DNA from: [Actinomadura] parvosata subsp. kistnae
GTDB taxonomy: Bacteria > Actinomycetota > Actinomycetes > Streptosporangiales > Streptosporangiaceae
Direction of reading: 5' to 3'
DNA length: 64,000 nucleotides
NCBI RefSeq assembly: GCF_900323885.1
Contig: NZ_OOHJ01000012.1
Span: 1-64,000 of the forward strand
Within the stretch, counting starts at the first letter, position 1. The number at the start of each line of letters is the position of its first letter. Under the pieces are notes generated by a model. It was not told the origin of the DNA and did no database searches. It was given only the letters and a program-made list of their open reading frames with translations. The position numbers were made by a program, and so were the translations under genes. Of the stretch, positions 1-7,369 are shown piece after piece.

Positions 1-682
1 TGCCGATCCTGCCGCGCCCGGCGTAGGGGCGGACCGCGTCCAGAAGCATGCGGTGGGCCAGGTCGGCGTACTCCGCCATGGGCGTGCGCCGCGGCAGCTC
101 CAGCGGGGTGATGCGGTCGAAGACGCGGCGGGTGGTGCTGCGGGTGTCCATGACGACCAGCTCGCCGGGGCCTACGGGCGCGGCTGCCGGTAGACGAAGA
201 CGTCGTCGCCCGGCAGCAGCGCCACAGTGCCTGCTCGTCCAGGTCGTCCGGCGTTCCGTCGAGCAGGTCCAGCGGATCGGTCGACCAGCGCACGCGTGAG
301 CCTTCCCGCCGGTACAGCAGCCCTTCGGGGGCCACCGCGTTGCGGAACAGGAAGACCTTGTCCGTGGTGACCAGGCAGCCGGCGAGCGGCCCGGGGACGG
401 CGGCCAGCTCGTCGTCGTGGCCGCTTTCCAGGGCCTCGATGACGCGCCGCGTCCACGAGCGGGTCACCGGCCCGTGCAGGACGCCGGACAGCGTGAGATG
501 GCGGCCGGCGCCGTCCACGGGTGGCGCCGGCACGCCGCTCGCGCCGGCCCTGGTCCACTGGACGGCCACGTCTCCGGGGCGGGAAAGGCGTTCCCCGTAG
601 GGGCGGCACTCGTACGTGACGGGCCGGCCCAGCCGCACGTCGCCGTAACACCCGGATAATCTCCTGTCAGTACCACAGCCAC
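1..682 (-). pseudogene. Lasso peptide cyclase (asparagine synthetase-like), N-terminal part, frame-disrupted
   Basis: Cyclases of this family adenylate the Asp/Glu side chain of a lasso precursor core and close the isopeptide ring. Translation is recognisable only by changing frame three times. A GTG start at 682 follows a GGAGAGG ribosome site and gives VAVVLTGDYPG; from about 650 another frame reads CYGDVRLGRPVTYECRPYGE and later DDELAAVPGPLAGCLVTT; near 235 and 185 the frame shifts again to LLPGDDVFVYRQ and then VGPGELVVMDTR. This is the glutaminase-like N-terminal half of an asparagine synthetase homologue; the synthetase half lies beyond base 1. Each shift equals one lost base in a short G/C run, so sequencing error is as likely as gene decay. 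It lies directly downstream of the precursor, as in actinobacterial lasso clusters. The assignment rests on fold resemblance plus context. Confidence 0.6.
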
Positions 683-732
683 TGCCGCGACCTCTCCTCT
701 TCAGTTTTCCAGAATGCGCCGAGCCGTTTCGA

Positions 733-767
733 TCCTCTTCCCGGAAAGCGGCTTTCCGGGAAGAGGA
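733..767 (-). terminator. Strong hairpin between lasso precursor and cyclase
   Basis: A perfect 16-bp stem with a 3-nt loop: arm TCCTCTTCCCGGAAAG (733-748), loop 749-751, exact complement 752-767. It starts 11 bases after the precursor stop and ends about 50 bases before the cyclase start. No T-run follows, so it is more likely an mRNA stabiliser or partial attenuator that raises precursor over enzyme levels than a full terminator. Confidence 0.7.
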
Positions 768-778
768 CCGAGAAGGAA

Positions 779-892
779 TCAGATCAGCAGCGTGCGGTGG
801 GCCGGATTGTCACTGAGCAGGATGAAGCCCAGGTGCGTCAGCTCCTCAACCGCCCCCAGGACCTCTACTTTCGGCTCTGTGTACGTCAGCAT
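779..892 (-). CDS. Lasso peptide precursor, 37 aa
   Basis: The leader carries YTEPKVEVLGAVEELTH, matching the actinobacterial lasso pattern YxxPx(L/V)xxxGxxxxxTx with the conserved Thr at leader position -2. The predicted core is LGFILLSDNPAHRTLLI (17 residues): Leu1 supplies the amine and Asp8 the carboxylate of an 8-residue ring, leaving a 9-residue tail with His12 and Arg13. The Leu1/Asp8 arrangement resembles the citrulassin type, but the sequence differs. The ATG at 892 is chosen because AAGGGAG lies 5 bases upstream; an in-frame extension to 961 lacks this support. The cyclase follows on the same strand. The leader peptidase and RRE protein would be expected past the window edge. The product was not matched to any named lasso peptide from memory. 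Confidence 0.85.
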   Translation of the reverse strand: MLTYTEPKVEVLGAVEELTHLGFILLSDNPAHRTLLI

Positions 893-1212
893 GGCGACTC
901 CCTTACCGCTCGGATATCCCGATAGCCATGGAACTGTAATATCGCCGGGGAGAGTGATCAAATGGCCGGTCCGAATTCGCGGCCCCGTCCTTTTCCCTGC
1001 TCAGTGCCGCCGCCGAAAACGACGAAGCGGCATGGCCCATTCACCAAAACGCCGTGAGCAGGGAGGCCGCGGGCGGGTTTCATCCCTATTACCGGACGGC
1101 AGTCGGACCTGTCCGGCGGGTAAGCCCTCCGCAACGGCGCCGAAGGCATCATCGGGAGCGCCGGGAAACGCGGTCATCGCCGAATCCGATCGCCCCGCCA
1201 AGTTTCGCGGGA
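893..1212. other. Intergenic region upstream of the lasso precursor
   Basis: It should hold the lasso promoter on the minus strand. I see no convincing coding frame and no clear -35/-10 pair; the AT-rich stretch around 930-960 is the best promoter candidate. Confidence 0.4.
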
Positions 1213-2067
1213 TCAATCCGGCAGGCGGCGGAGAAAGTCGCGGACCAAGGCCGCGATCTGCGCGCCACGTGTCTCCAAGGCGAAGTGACCGGCGTCCAGG
1301 AGTTGAACGTGGGCGTTCTTCGCGTCACGGGTGAAGGCCAGTGCCCCGTCCGGCCCGAAGATTTCGTCGTGGCGGCCCCAGACGGCCAGCAGCGGCGGCT
1401 GGTGAGTGCGTAGGTACTCCTGCCAGCGCGGGTACTGCGGCGGATTGGTGGCGTAGTCGAGGAAGAGGGCGAGCTGGATGGCGTGGCTGCCGGGCCGGTC
1501 GAGCACGGCCTGATCCAGGGCCGCCTTGTCCGGGTTGACGAGGGTGGTGTCGCGCACGCCGTGCGTGTACTGCCAATGGGTGGCCTCCCTGGTGTAGTAG
1601 CCGAGCAGGGCGTCGGTGTTGGCCTGCGACGGGTCGGTCCATGCCGTTTTGAACGGCTCCCAGAACGCGGTCAGGCCCTCTTCGTAGGCGTTGCCGTTCT
1701 GGCTGACGATGCCGGTGACCCGCTCAGGGTGGCGCAGTGCGAGGCGGAAGCCGACCGGTGCGCCGTAGTCGTGCACGTAGATCGCGTACCTGGTGACGCC
1801 GATGGCGTCGAGCAGCCGGTCCACCAGGTCGGCGAGGTGGTCGAAGGTGTACTCCCATGCGTCGGCGTCGGGGGCGGAGCTGTGACCGAAGCCGGGGTAG
1901 TCGGGCGCGATGAGGTGGAACTCGTCGGACAGTGTGGCCATCAGCTCCTGGTAGGCCACCGACGAGGTGGGGAAGCCGTGCAGGAGCACGAGGGTGGGGG
2001 CGGACGGGTCGCCGGCCTCGCGGTAGAAGATGTCGAGTCCGTCGATCGGCACGGTGCGGTAGCGCAT
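1213..2067 (-). CDS. Alpha/beta hydrolase with Asp nucleophile
   Basis: A 284-aa cytoplasmic hydrolase. HGFP (residues 30-33) supplies the oxyanion hole, HDYG places an Asp nucleophile at residue 100, and the C-terminal LLDAGHF supplies the catalytic His at 261. An Asp rather than Ser nucleophile points to the haloalkane dehalogenase/epoxide hydrolase branch, but the substrate cannot be read from the sequence. The length is normal and the frame is intact. The gene is transcribed away from the ABATE/CGNR regulator that begins about 95 bases upstream, and the two share an AT-rich promoter region with a dyad, so the regulator may control it. Confidence 0.85.
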   Translation of the reverse strand: MRYRTVPIDGLDIFYREAGDPSAPTLVLLHGFPTSSVAYQELMATLSDEFHLIAPDYPGFGHSSAPDADAWEYTFDHLADLVDRLLDAIGVTRYAIYVHDYGAPVGFRLALRHPERVTGIVSQNGNAYEEGLTAFWEPFKTAWTDPSQANTDALLGYYTREATHWQYTHGVRDTTLVNPDKAALDQAVLDRPGSHAIQLALFLDYATNPPQYPRWQEYLRTHQPPLLAVWGRHDEIFGPDGALAFTRDAKNAHVQLLDAGHFALETRGAQIAALVRDFLRRLPD

Positions 2068-2099
2068 GCTCAGAACCCTTTCTAACCAGCTAAATTAAA

Positions 2100-2142
2100 T
2101 TTGACGGTTAAGTGGTAGCATGGCTGTCGTTAACCTGTCAAA
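2100..2142. promoter_or_regulatory. Dyad in the divergent promoter region
   Basis: TTTGACGGTTAA (2100-2111) faces TTAACCTGTCAAA (2130-2142), an inverted repeat with a one-base difference between arms and an 18-base spacer. It sits between the hydrolase and the CGNR-type regulator, in the only AT-rich stretch, so it is a plausible operator for the regulator. Confidence 0.45.
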
Positions 2143-2160
2143 CCGACTTTGGGGGTTAAG

Positions 2161-2693
2161 GTGAGAGTGCGGCCACTGAAGGGGAGCCCATCGCGCTGGA
2201 CCTGGTCGACACCGTCTGGGTGGAGCACGGGGCGCTGGTCGACCAGTTCGACGCCCTGGAAGGGGTTCGTGCGTGGCTGGCCGAGCACGGCTGGGACGGC
2301 GACGGTGAGGTGGAGGGGGTGCGCGAGCGGCTGTTGGAGGCCCGTGCCGCGCTGCGGGACGCGCTGGAGGGCCGCGGGTCCGACCGGCTCAACGCCGTCC
2401 TCGACCATGGCGCGTGGCGGCCCCGGATGCGGGGCGGGGAGCCGTACGAGGAGGTGGTCGTGGACGAGACGGCCTGGTGGCCCGGGTGGGTGGCGGCGGC
2501 CGGCTTCGTCCGGATGATGGGCGAGCGTGCGGAGCGGGTGCGCAAGTGTGCCAATCCGCAGTGTGTGCTGTGGTTCCTGGACGTGAGCAAGAACGGCAGT
2601 CGCCGCTGGTGCTCGATGGAGGCTTGCGGCAACCGGGCCAAGGTGGGCCGCTTCCACCAGCGCAACAGGAGTACCGGCGGCCCGAGCGCGTGA
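2161..2693 (+). CDS. ABATE-domain / CGNR zinc-finger transcription regulator (apparent N-terminal frameshift)
   Basis: The C-terminal half shows CANPQC and CSMEACGNR, giving the four Cys and the CGNR signature of this zinc-finger family. The N-terminal part reads IALDLVDTVW, typical of the ABATE domain (putative stress-responsive regulator). The domain is complete only if translation begins at the GTG at 2161 (VRVRPL...) and one base is restored near 2179 (run GAAGGGGAG). In the sequence as given, the longest intact frame starts at GTG 2220 and lacks the first part of the domain. It is divergent from the hydrolase and probably regulates it or itself. Confidence 0.7.
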
Positions 2694-2775
2694 CCGGCCG
2701 CGACCGGTGATGGTTCACCGGTCGCCGCACTGCCGGCCGCCGGATCTCAGCGTTCGAGGCTGAGTGCCCTGCCCC

Positions 2776-3675
2776 CTATGACAGGTTCTTCCTACGGCCG
2801 GCCGGTGTCAGGTCGACGAGCTTGCCGGCGATGCCGCGGTCGCGGAACGCCCGCACGAGCGACCGCATGTCCTCGGAATAGATGTTCCAGCTGTCGGTGT
2901 GCACCGCGACCACCTTGCGGGGGTCGAGGTCCTTCGCTACCTGAGCCGCCCTCTTCGAGGTGAGGGTCAGCGGCGCGTTGTCGAGGATCGCCTCGGTGCG
3001 GGCGGCGCCCGCGAAGAGGACGGCCGTGTCGATGCGGCCGATCCGCCGCTTGATCCGGTCGCCGACCTGCCTGGCGACCTTGACCGAGGCGTTGTCCCCG
3101 GAGACGTAGGTGGTGGGGACGCCCTTGCCGCTGAGCACGAAGCCGGTGACCTCGCCGTCCTCGCCGCGGTCCACGCCGTCGGGACCGTGCAGGGCGGGCA
3201 CCGCGGTCACCTCGATCGAGCCGTACGGCGTCCGAAGCTTCCTGGAGCTCCAGCTCTTCATGCCGGTGATGTGGGTGCCCAGGCGCTTCCGCGCGCCGGG
3301 CGTGGAGAACACGACCGGCACCTTCTTGAGCAGCTCGCGGCCCGTGTCGTCGAGGTTGTCGTCGTGCTGGCCGTGGGAGAGCAGCACGGCGTCGATCCTG
3401 CCGATCTCGTCGACGCCCAACGCGGGAGCCTGCGTCTTCTCCAGGCCGCTCGGATACTTCTTGGGCTCATCGAAGGTCGGGTCGAGCAGGATGCGCGCGC
3501 CGGCGATCTCCAGGATCGCGGTAGGCCCGCCGATGTGCGTCACGGTGAACGCGTGGCTACCGGACGGGCGGGACTCGGCGGCGGCGCCACCGGCGAGGAG
3601 GGTCGCGCTCATGGCGGAGGCGACGGCGACCGAGGCGGCGCGGAGAAGGGCGGCCGAACGGTTCATGGGGAACAC
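2776..3675 (-). CDS. Secreted metallo-beta-lactamase-fold hydrolase (UlaG-like)
   Basis: A 299-aa protein with an N-terminal export signal (Arg-containing n-region, hydrophobic Ala/Val stretch at about residues 8-30, AAA cleavage region). The metal motif LLSHGQHDDNLDD (His101, His104, Asp105/106) is the variant found in UlaG-like MBL proteins; a second His occurs in HTDSW near the C-terminus. The substrate is unknown. A downstream alternative start (MNRSAAL, 3666) is possible. The promoter contains a 7-3-7 palindrome matching the one upstream of the divergent TetR gene, so it is probably that regulator's target. Confidence 0.8.
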   Translation of the reverse strand: MFPMNRSAALLRAASVAVASAMSATLLAGGAAAESRPSGSHAFTVTHIGGPTAILEIAGARILLDPTFDEPKKYPSGLEKTQAPALGVDEIGRIDAVLLSHGQHDDNLDDTGRELLKKVPVVFSTPGARKRLGTHITGMKSWSSRKLRTPYGSIEVTAVPALHGPDGVDRGEDGEVTGFVLSGKGVPTTYVSGDNASVKVARQVGDRIKRRIGRIDTAVLFAGAARTEAILDNAPLTLTSKRAAQVAKDLDPRKVVAVHTDSWNIYSEDMRSLVRAFRDRGIAGKLVDLTPAGRRKNLS

Positions 3676-3727
3676 CAGCTTTCACGTATGCACGGCCGGC
3701 CTGCTCTGCGGCAGCCCGGCCTCCAGA

Positions 3728-3744
3728 TGTTCGCAACGCTAACA
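3728..3744. promoter_or_regulatory. TetR operator O1 (upstream of MBL hydrolase)
   Basis: TGTTCGC-AAC-GCTAACA, a 7-3-7 inverted repeat with one mismatch, 53 bases upstream of the hydrolase start. It has the same arms as O2 at 3804. Confidence 0.65.
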
Positions 3745-3803
3745 TGAAACGTAAGCGAAGCTACAAACGGAATGATGCGGGCACCTCGGGGCGAGATCCG
3801 CGC

Positions 3804-3820
3804 TGTTAGCGGTGCTAACA
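3804..3820. promoter_or_regulatory. TetR operator O2 (upstream of tetR)
   Basis: TGTTAGC-GGT-GCTAACA, a perfect 7-3-7 inverted repeat ending 7 bases before the TetR start codon, consistent with autoregulation. Confidence 0.7.
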
Positions 3821-3827
3821 TGGGGTC

Positions 3828-4547
3828 ATGTCGACGGCACGAGAGCGCATCCTGGAAGCCACCTCGGAACTGCTCGCCACCAAGGACGCGCTGGCGGTCT
3901 CCACCCGGGCCATCTGCGACCGGGCCGGCGTCGGCATGCCCGAGATCTACCGCCAGTTCGGCGACAAGCAGGGACTGCTCGCTGCGGTGGCCGACCTCGG
4001 CTTCGAGCGCTTCCTCGCCAATAAGAGGCGAAACCCGCTCACCCACGACCCGGTCGCGGACCTGCGCACGGCCTGGGACAGCCACGTCACGTTCGCGCTG
4101 GCTAACCCGCACCTCTACCGGTTGATGTTCACCCCCGTGGGAGACGCCAAACCGCGGGCGATCAAGGAAGCCCAGGCCCTGCTCCTGTCGGCCGTGGAGC
4201 GCTGCCGCCAGGCGGGCCGGCTCCGCACCAGCCCCGAGCTCGCCAGCCAATCGATCCTGTCGGCCAACGTGGGCGTGTGCCTGATGGCGCTGTCCTTCCC
4301 CGAGTTGTTCGGGGGCCTCGACATCTCGCAGTGCGTCCGCGACGCGGTGATCGCGACGCTCACCGGAGACGAACGGCAGGACACCCGTGTCACCACCGCG
4401 ACCATCCTCGCCCAAACCTTGCTCGACACCCTCACCGGCGCCCGCCCTCGAACCCCGCCGCCCTCGACCACCTCATCCGCACCCTGCACTCTCCATCCCC
4501 TTGAATCGAGCGGGCTTGATTTGAGTAAATTGCGGCCTATGTCCTAG
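3828..4547 (+). CDS. TetR family transcriptional regulator
   Basis: The N-terminal 60 residues hold the TetR helix-turn-helix (RERILEAT... VSTRAICDRAGVGMPEIYRQFGDKQGLLAAV). The rest is a ligand-binding domain. The ATG at 3828 lies just after a perfect operator. Oddity: the last 45 residues are Pro/Ser-rich and unlike the family. Shifting frame near 4440 gives a more natural end (SNPAALDHLIRTLHSPSP, stop at 4504), so a lost base there is likely. It probably represses itself and the divergent secreted hydrolase. Confidence 0.85.
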   Translation: MSTARERILEATSELLATKDALAVSTRAICDRAGVGMPEIYRQFGDKQGLLAAVADLGFERFLANKRRNPLTHDPVADLRTAWDSHVTFALANPHLYRLMFTPVGDAKPRAIKEAQALLLSAVERCRQAGRLRTSPELASQSILSANVGVCLMALSFPELFGGLDISQCVRDAVIATLTGDERQDTRVTTATILAQTLLDTLTGARPRTPPPSTTSSAPCTLHPLESSGLDLSKLRPMS

Positions 4548-4887
4548 TAGGTGTCTCGCCAGGTTGGCATTGTTTCGTCCGTTATGCGCTTGGTCAGGTT
4601 GCTGACCGACGCGTGGCGGAAAACTGGTGGGAAGAGTTTCGTCGCGAGTTAAGTGCCGATACAGCATGAGCTAGCCCAGGCTTCTTTCGGGCGACCCGGC
4701 GGCGTTTGACGACTTGAAATCCCCGAGTGTCGGGTTTTCTGGAGGCGACTTCGACGTTGATGTCCAATTAAGCGCCCCAGGGGTAAGATCACTGAGTTAA
4801 TCTACGCTGTAAAGGCCGCGGCTTGTGTGAGAGCTCTCGCAGGACAATCCGTACGAGTTGACCTGCCCTTACCAGTAGTTCCACATG
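4548..4887. other. Gene-poor stretch
   Basis: No frame with recognisable protein sequence, and no repeat or RNA gene seen. It is somewhat AT-richer than its surroundings near 4770-4800. Confidence 0.4.
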
Positions 4888-5190
4888 TCATCGGCTCGCT
4901 GAGCGGCCGCATCGCGTCGGCCAGTCGATAGCGGTGTCTTGGTCCTTGAGGCTGTTCGAACTGTCAAGATCGGCCGATTCAACGCCTACGCGGTACGCGT
5001 GTGACGCCGGCCGGCAGTTTTGCTCTCGGAGCTTATGGGCGAACACGTCAAGGTCGCTTTCGGTGCCGAAGGGTGTCGCCGCCAGGGCCAGTATCAATCC
5101 CGGGTGTTGCCGGGTCGTGTGGTCGGCGCTGTGCGCTTGCGGGTCTCTGCCTCCACGGGGGCGTGGCCCCCCTTGAGCGGCTTGGCTCAT
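4888..5190 (-). CDS. Small hypothetical protein, third gene of PadR operon
   Basis: A 100-aa frame whose ATG overlaps the stop of the upstream membrane-protein gene (ATGA), which is the main reason to accept it. The sequence includes HPGLILALAATPFGTESDL, which does not look like a shadow frame. No family is recognised. If real, it is translationally coupled to the membrane protein. Confidence 0.4.
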   Translation of the reverse strand: MSQAAQGGPRPRGGRDPQAHSADHTTRQHPGLILALAATPFGTESDLDVFAHKLREQNCRPASHAYRVGVESADLDSSNSLKDQDTAIDWPTRCGRSASR

Positions 5191-6131
5191 CGGACATCTC
5201 TTGCGGCGGCTCTCCGTGTAGCGCGCCTCGTGATGATCGCCATGGCTATCGCGGTGAGCGCCAGGGCTGAGTGCACGGGGTTTCCGGGGAGTAACACGAT
5301 CAAGATGAATGCCACCCTGCGCCCGCTCGCAGAGCCGATGGCCACTGCGGCTGCCGGTAGCAGAACGGCAAGGAGGAGAATGCAGGCCATCGGTGCACTG
5401 TCATCGGGCATGACGAACACCAGGAGGTTGCCTGCCAGCAGTGCGGCGAATCCGGCGGTCATCCAGGTCAGCGTCTTGCCGAACGACAGAGAAGCGGCCT
5501 TGGGGTCGATCGCAAGGGTCGCCAGGATGGCGAGGAGGATGTGGGCCGACTCGACGAGGGCGATGCCGCCGATGTAGGCCATTCCGGTATCCAGAGTGAC
5601 ATGATGGGGGGCCAGGTCCAGGCCAGATGTGACAGCCGGATCGTGGGGCGGTGTCGTGACCAGGTAGGCGTGCGCGAACACCCAGGTCCAGGCGCAAGCC
5701 GCGGCGAGCCGTCGCTGCCGATGCCAGGCGAGGGCCGCGATCAGCAGGTACGGGAGCGCGAACGCAAGTAGTTGCACGACGACATGGCCGGGGGAGTTCA
5801 CGATCCGTATGCCGGAGCGGGCGTCGAGCAACCATCGGGCGGCGAAGCTCGCGGTGCCGGCTAGGTCTCGGGTGAACAGGGCAAGTGGCCCGAGCAGGGC
5901 AGCGAGGTTGACGGCTCGCCGCCAGTGGGGTGCCGAAGGGGCCCCGATGACGTGATGGATGCGTACGCGCAGGCCGCCGCGGATGAGATCCAGGGCATCA
6001 GATAGCGCAGGACGCTGCTGGGCGGGCGCCGCGCTTTGGAGAAGAACCGCGAGCATCTCCTGTTCATGGAGCCGGCGGTGCCACTGGGACCACCTCAACA
6101 GGTCGCGGTAGCGCCGCTCCAGGGAGGTCAC
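5187..6131 (-). CDS. Multi-pass membrane protein in PadR operon
   Basis: A 314-aa protein. The first 60 residues are a soluble Arg-rich region (LERRYRDLLRWSQWHRRLHE), followed by about six hydrophobic segments (for example around residues 90, 125, 145, 190, 225 and 250). Soluble-plus-membrane proteins encoded next to PadR regulators are common in actinomycetes, but the function is unknown. It overlaps the PadR gene by 4 bases and so is translationally coupled. Confidence 0.75.
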   Translation of the reverse strand: MTSLERRYRDLLRWSQWHRRLHEQEMLAVLLQSAAPAQQRPALSDALDLIRGGLRVRIHHVIGAPSAPHWRRAVNLAALLGPLALFTRDLAGTASFAARWLLDARSGIRIVNSPGHVVVQLLAFALPYLLIAALAWHRQRRLAAACAWTWVFAHAYLVTTPPHDPAVTSGLDLAPHHVTLDTGMAYIGGIALVESAHILLAILATLAIDPKAASLSFGKTLTWMTAGFAALLAGNLLVFVMPDDSAPMACILLLAVLLPAAAVAIGSASGRRVAFILIVLLPGNPVHSALALTAIAMAIITRRATRRAAARDVR

Positions 6132-6502
6132 CGGGCCTCCTGGGACGATAGCGGGAGGGGGAACGGGCTGAAGGCGGTACTTGGGGGGATGCCCAGCCGG
6201 GCGAAGGCGGTCTCGGCGTGGCGGTGCAGTCGCTGTGCTTCGGCGGACAGCCGGGAGGTGCCCTCAGCGGTCAGGCGGTAGTAGCGTCGCGCGCGACCGT
6301 CGACGATTTCCTCCCGGTCGGTCTGGATGAGCCCTTCGCCTTCGAGGCGGTCGAGCGCGGCGTACAAGGTGCCGGTGCGCAGCCGTACCTTCCCATCGGA
6401 TATCCGTGCGACATCGGTCATGATGCCGTAGCCGTGCTGGGGTTGCGCAGCCAGGGCGGTCAAGATCAGAAACGTTGGCTCCTGCATTGATCGCATAGTC
6501 AT
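6128..6502 (-). CDS. PadR family transcriptional regulator
   Basis: A 124-aa winged-helix protein: EPTFLILTALAAQPQHGYGI followed by VRLRTGTLYAALDRLEGEGLI and a wing with ARRYYRLTAEG, the core PadR domain plus a short C-terminal helix. It leads a tightly packed operon with a membrane protein. A palindrome lies 11 bases upstream of its start. The transcript may be nearly leaderless; ATGs at 6502, 6496 and 6487 are all possible. Confidence 0.85.
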   Translation of the reverse strand: MTMRSMQEPTFLILTALAAQPQHGYGIMTDVARISDGKVRLRTGTLYAALDRLEGEGLIQTDREEIVDGRARRYYRLTAEGTSRLSAEAQRLHRHAETAFARLGIPPSTAFSPFPLPLSSQEAR

Positions 6503-6512
6503 GTCATCTACA

Positions 6513-6533
6513 TATACTGCACGGCAGTCTATG
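6513..6533. promoter_or_regulatory. Candidate PadR operator
   Basis: Arms ATATACTGC (6513-6521) and GCAGTCTAT (6525-6533) around ACG. They are complementary apart from one position and overlap the presumed -10 region of the PadR operon. Confidence 0.6.
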
Positions 6534-6835
6534 GCAATGGGGATGCTGAGCCCTCAGGGCCGGTCGGTTCACCGGTTGTGAGGCACTGGCCTACCGTGAG
6601 CGACAGCCTTGCCATTCTGTGCCCCGTTTCTGGGCAGCACGGCGGTCTGCTGTGTCGTTCGGGCGCGGAAGCCATAGAGGACGGCAACAGCCGTTTTCAT
6701 GTGCCGGGCGCCCCCTTGCCTCGCGGCCCGTAGCCGGTCTATGGGGGAGAGGAGGACTGCTGCTGGCATCGAACGGAGTAGTCCGGTCAGCAATTTGACG
6801 CCGAGGGCCTCGACGACGACAGACAGGGTATTGCC
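6534..6835. other. Intergenic region
   Basis: No recognisable gene; minus-strand open frames here have shadow-like composition. Confidence 0.4.
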
Positions 6836-7012
6836 ATGGCCGTCAGGCACTTCGTCAACGCCCTGGAGCACCTGCCCGGCGCCGGCCAGTTGACGGACGT
6901 CATGCAAGCGCGGCTGCTGTGCGTCGACAGGGGCGATGAGGTGAGCGACTGGAGCGCAGCATCCGTGACGGCGAGGTTCGACATGGGAACGAGGTCCGAC
7001 CCCGGCAACTGA
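6836..7012 (+). CDS. Short hypothetical frame, possibly a gene remnant
   Basis: A 58-aa frame (MAVRHFVNALEHLPGAGQL..., ending TRSDPGN) with protein-like composition. The frame stays open upstream to about 6780 (QQFDAEGLDDDRQGIA) without a start, suggesting the tail of a longer lost gene. No family recognised. Confidence 0.3.
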   Translation: MAVRHFVNALEHLPGAGQLTDVMQARLLCVDRGDEVSDWSAASVTARFDMGTRSDPGN

Positions 7013-7222
7013 GCCGGCAGATCGCTACTTCAGGGGCACATCGGCGCAGTCGAAGCAAGATCGACTCGGCTGCGCCGGGGTCTTCGCAGGCCGAACTTGT
7101 TCGTCATCGCCCGGACTGTTGCCGTGTCGTGAGGGTGTGGAGCCTTTGACGGTCTTGCCGACGGGGTGCGGGCCGGCGGTTCTTGGTGCCCTGCCGCCAG
7201 CTCACTCGGCGCAGGCTGCGCC

Positions 7223-7227
7223 GTCCG
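7223..7227. repeat. Target site duplication, left (GTCCG)
   Basis: The 5-bp sequence abutting the left inverted repeat is identical to 17333-17337. A 5-bp duplication is the Tn3-family rule. Confidence 0.9.
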
Positions 7228-7265
7228 GGGGGCCCAGGACTCTACTGACGGGTAGCTACGCTAAG
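7228..7265 (+). repeat. Tn3-family left inverted repeat (IRL)
   Basis: 38 bp beginning GGGGGCCCAGGACTC and ending GGTAGCTACGCTAAG. It differs from the right repeat at one base (A versus G at repeat position 21). Confidence 0.95.
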
Positions 7266-7369
7266 GACGGATCCGCAGGTCGGCAGGGCGGGGTTGCTCG
7301 GCGTTTGGTTGGTCTCGATTTGGGTGTACTGATCGGTAGTGGCTGTCTGCATCCATAGCGTCGCGTTCT

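Noticed and set aside
172..651. 159-aa minus-strand open frame at the left end
   Set aside because: Mostly Arg/Pro-rich shadow. The real cyclase runs in neighbouring frames; only its short C-terminal part (LLPGDDVFVYRQ) belongs to the gene.
892..961. Longer 60-aa version of the lasso precursor
   Set aside because: The added 23 residues lack a ribosome site, whereas the ATG at 892 has AAGGGAG at ideal spacing, and lasso leaders are usually about 20 residues.
958..1216. Minus-strand frames of 64 and 71 aa upstream of the lasso precursor
   Set aside because: No ribosome site, low-complexity Arg/Pro content, and mutual overlap.
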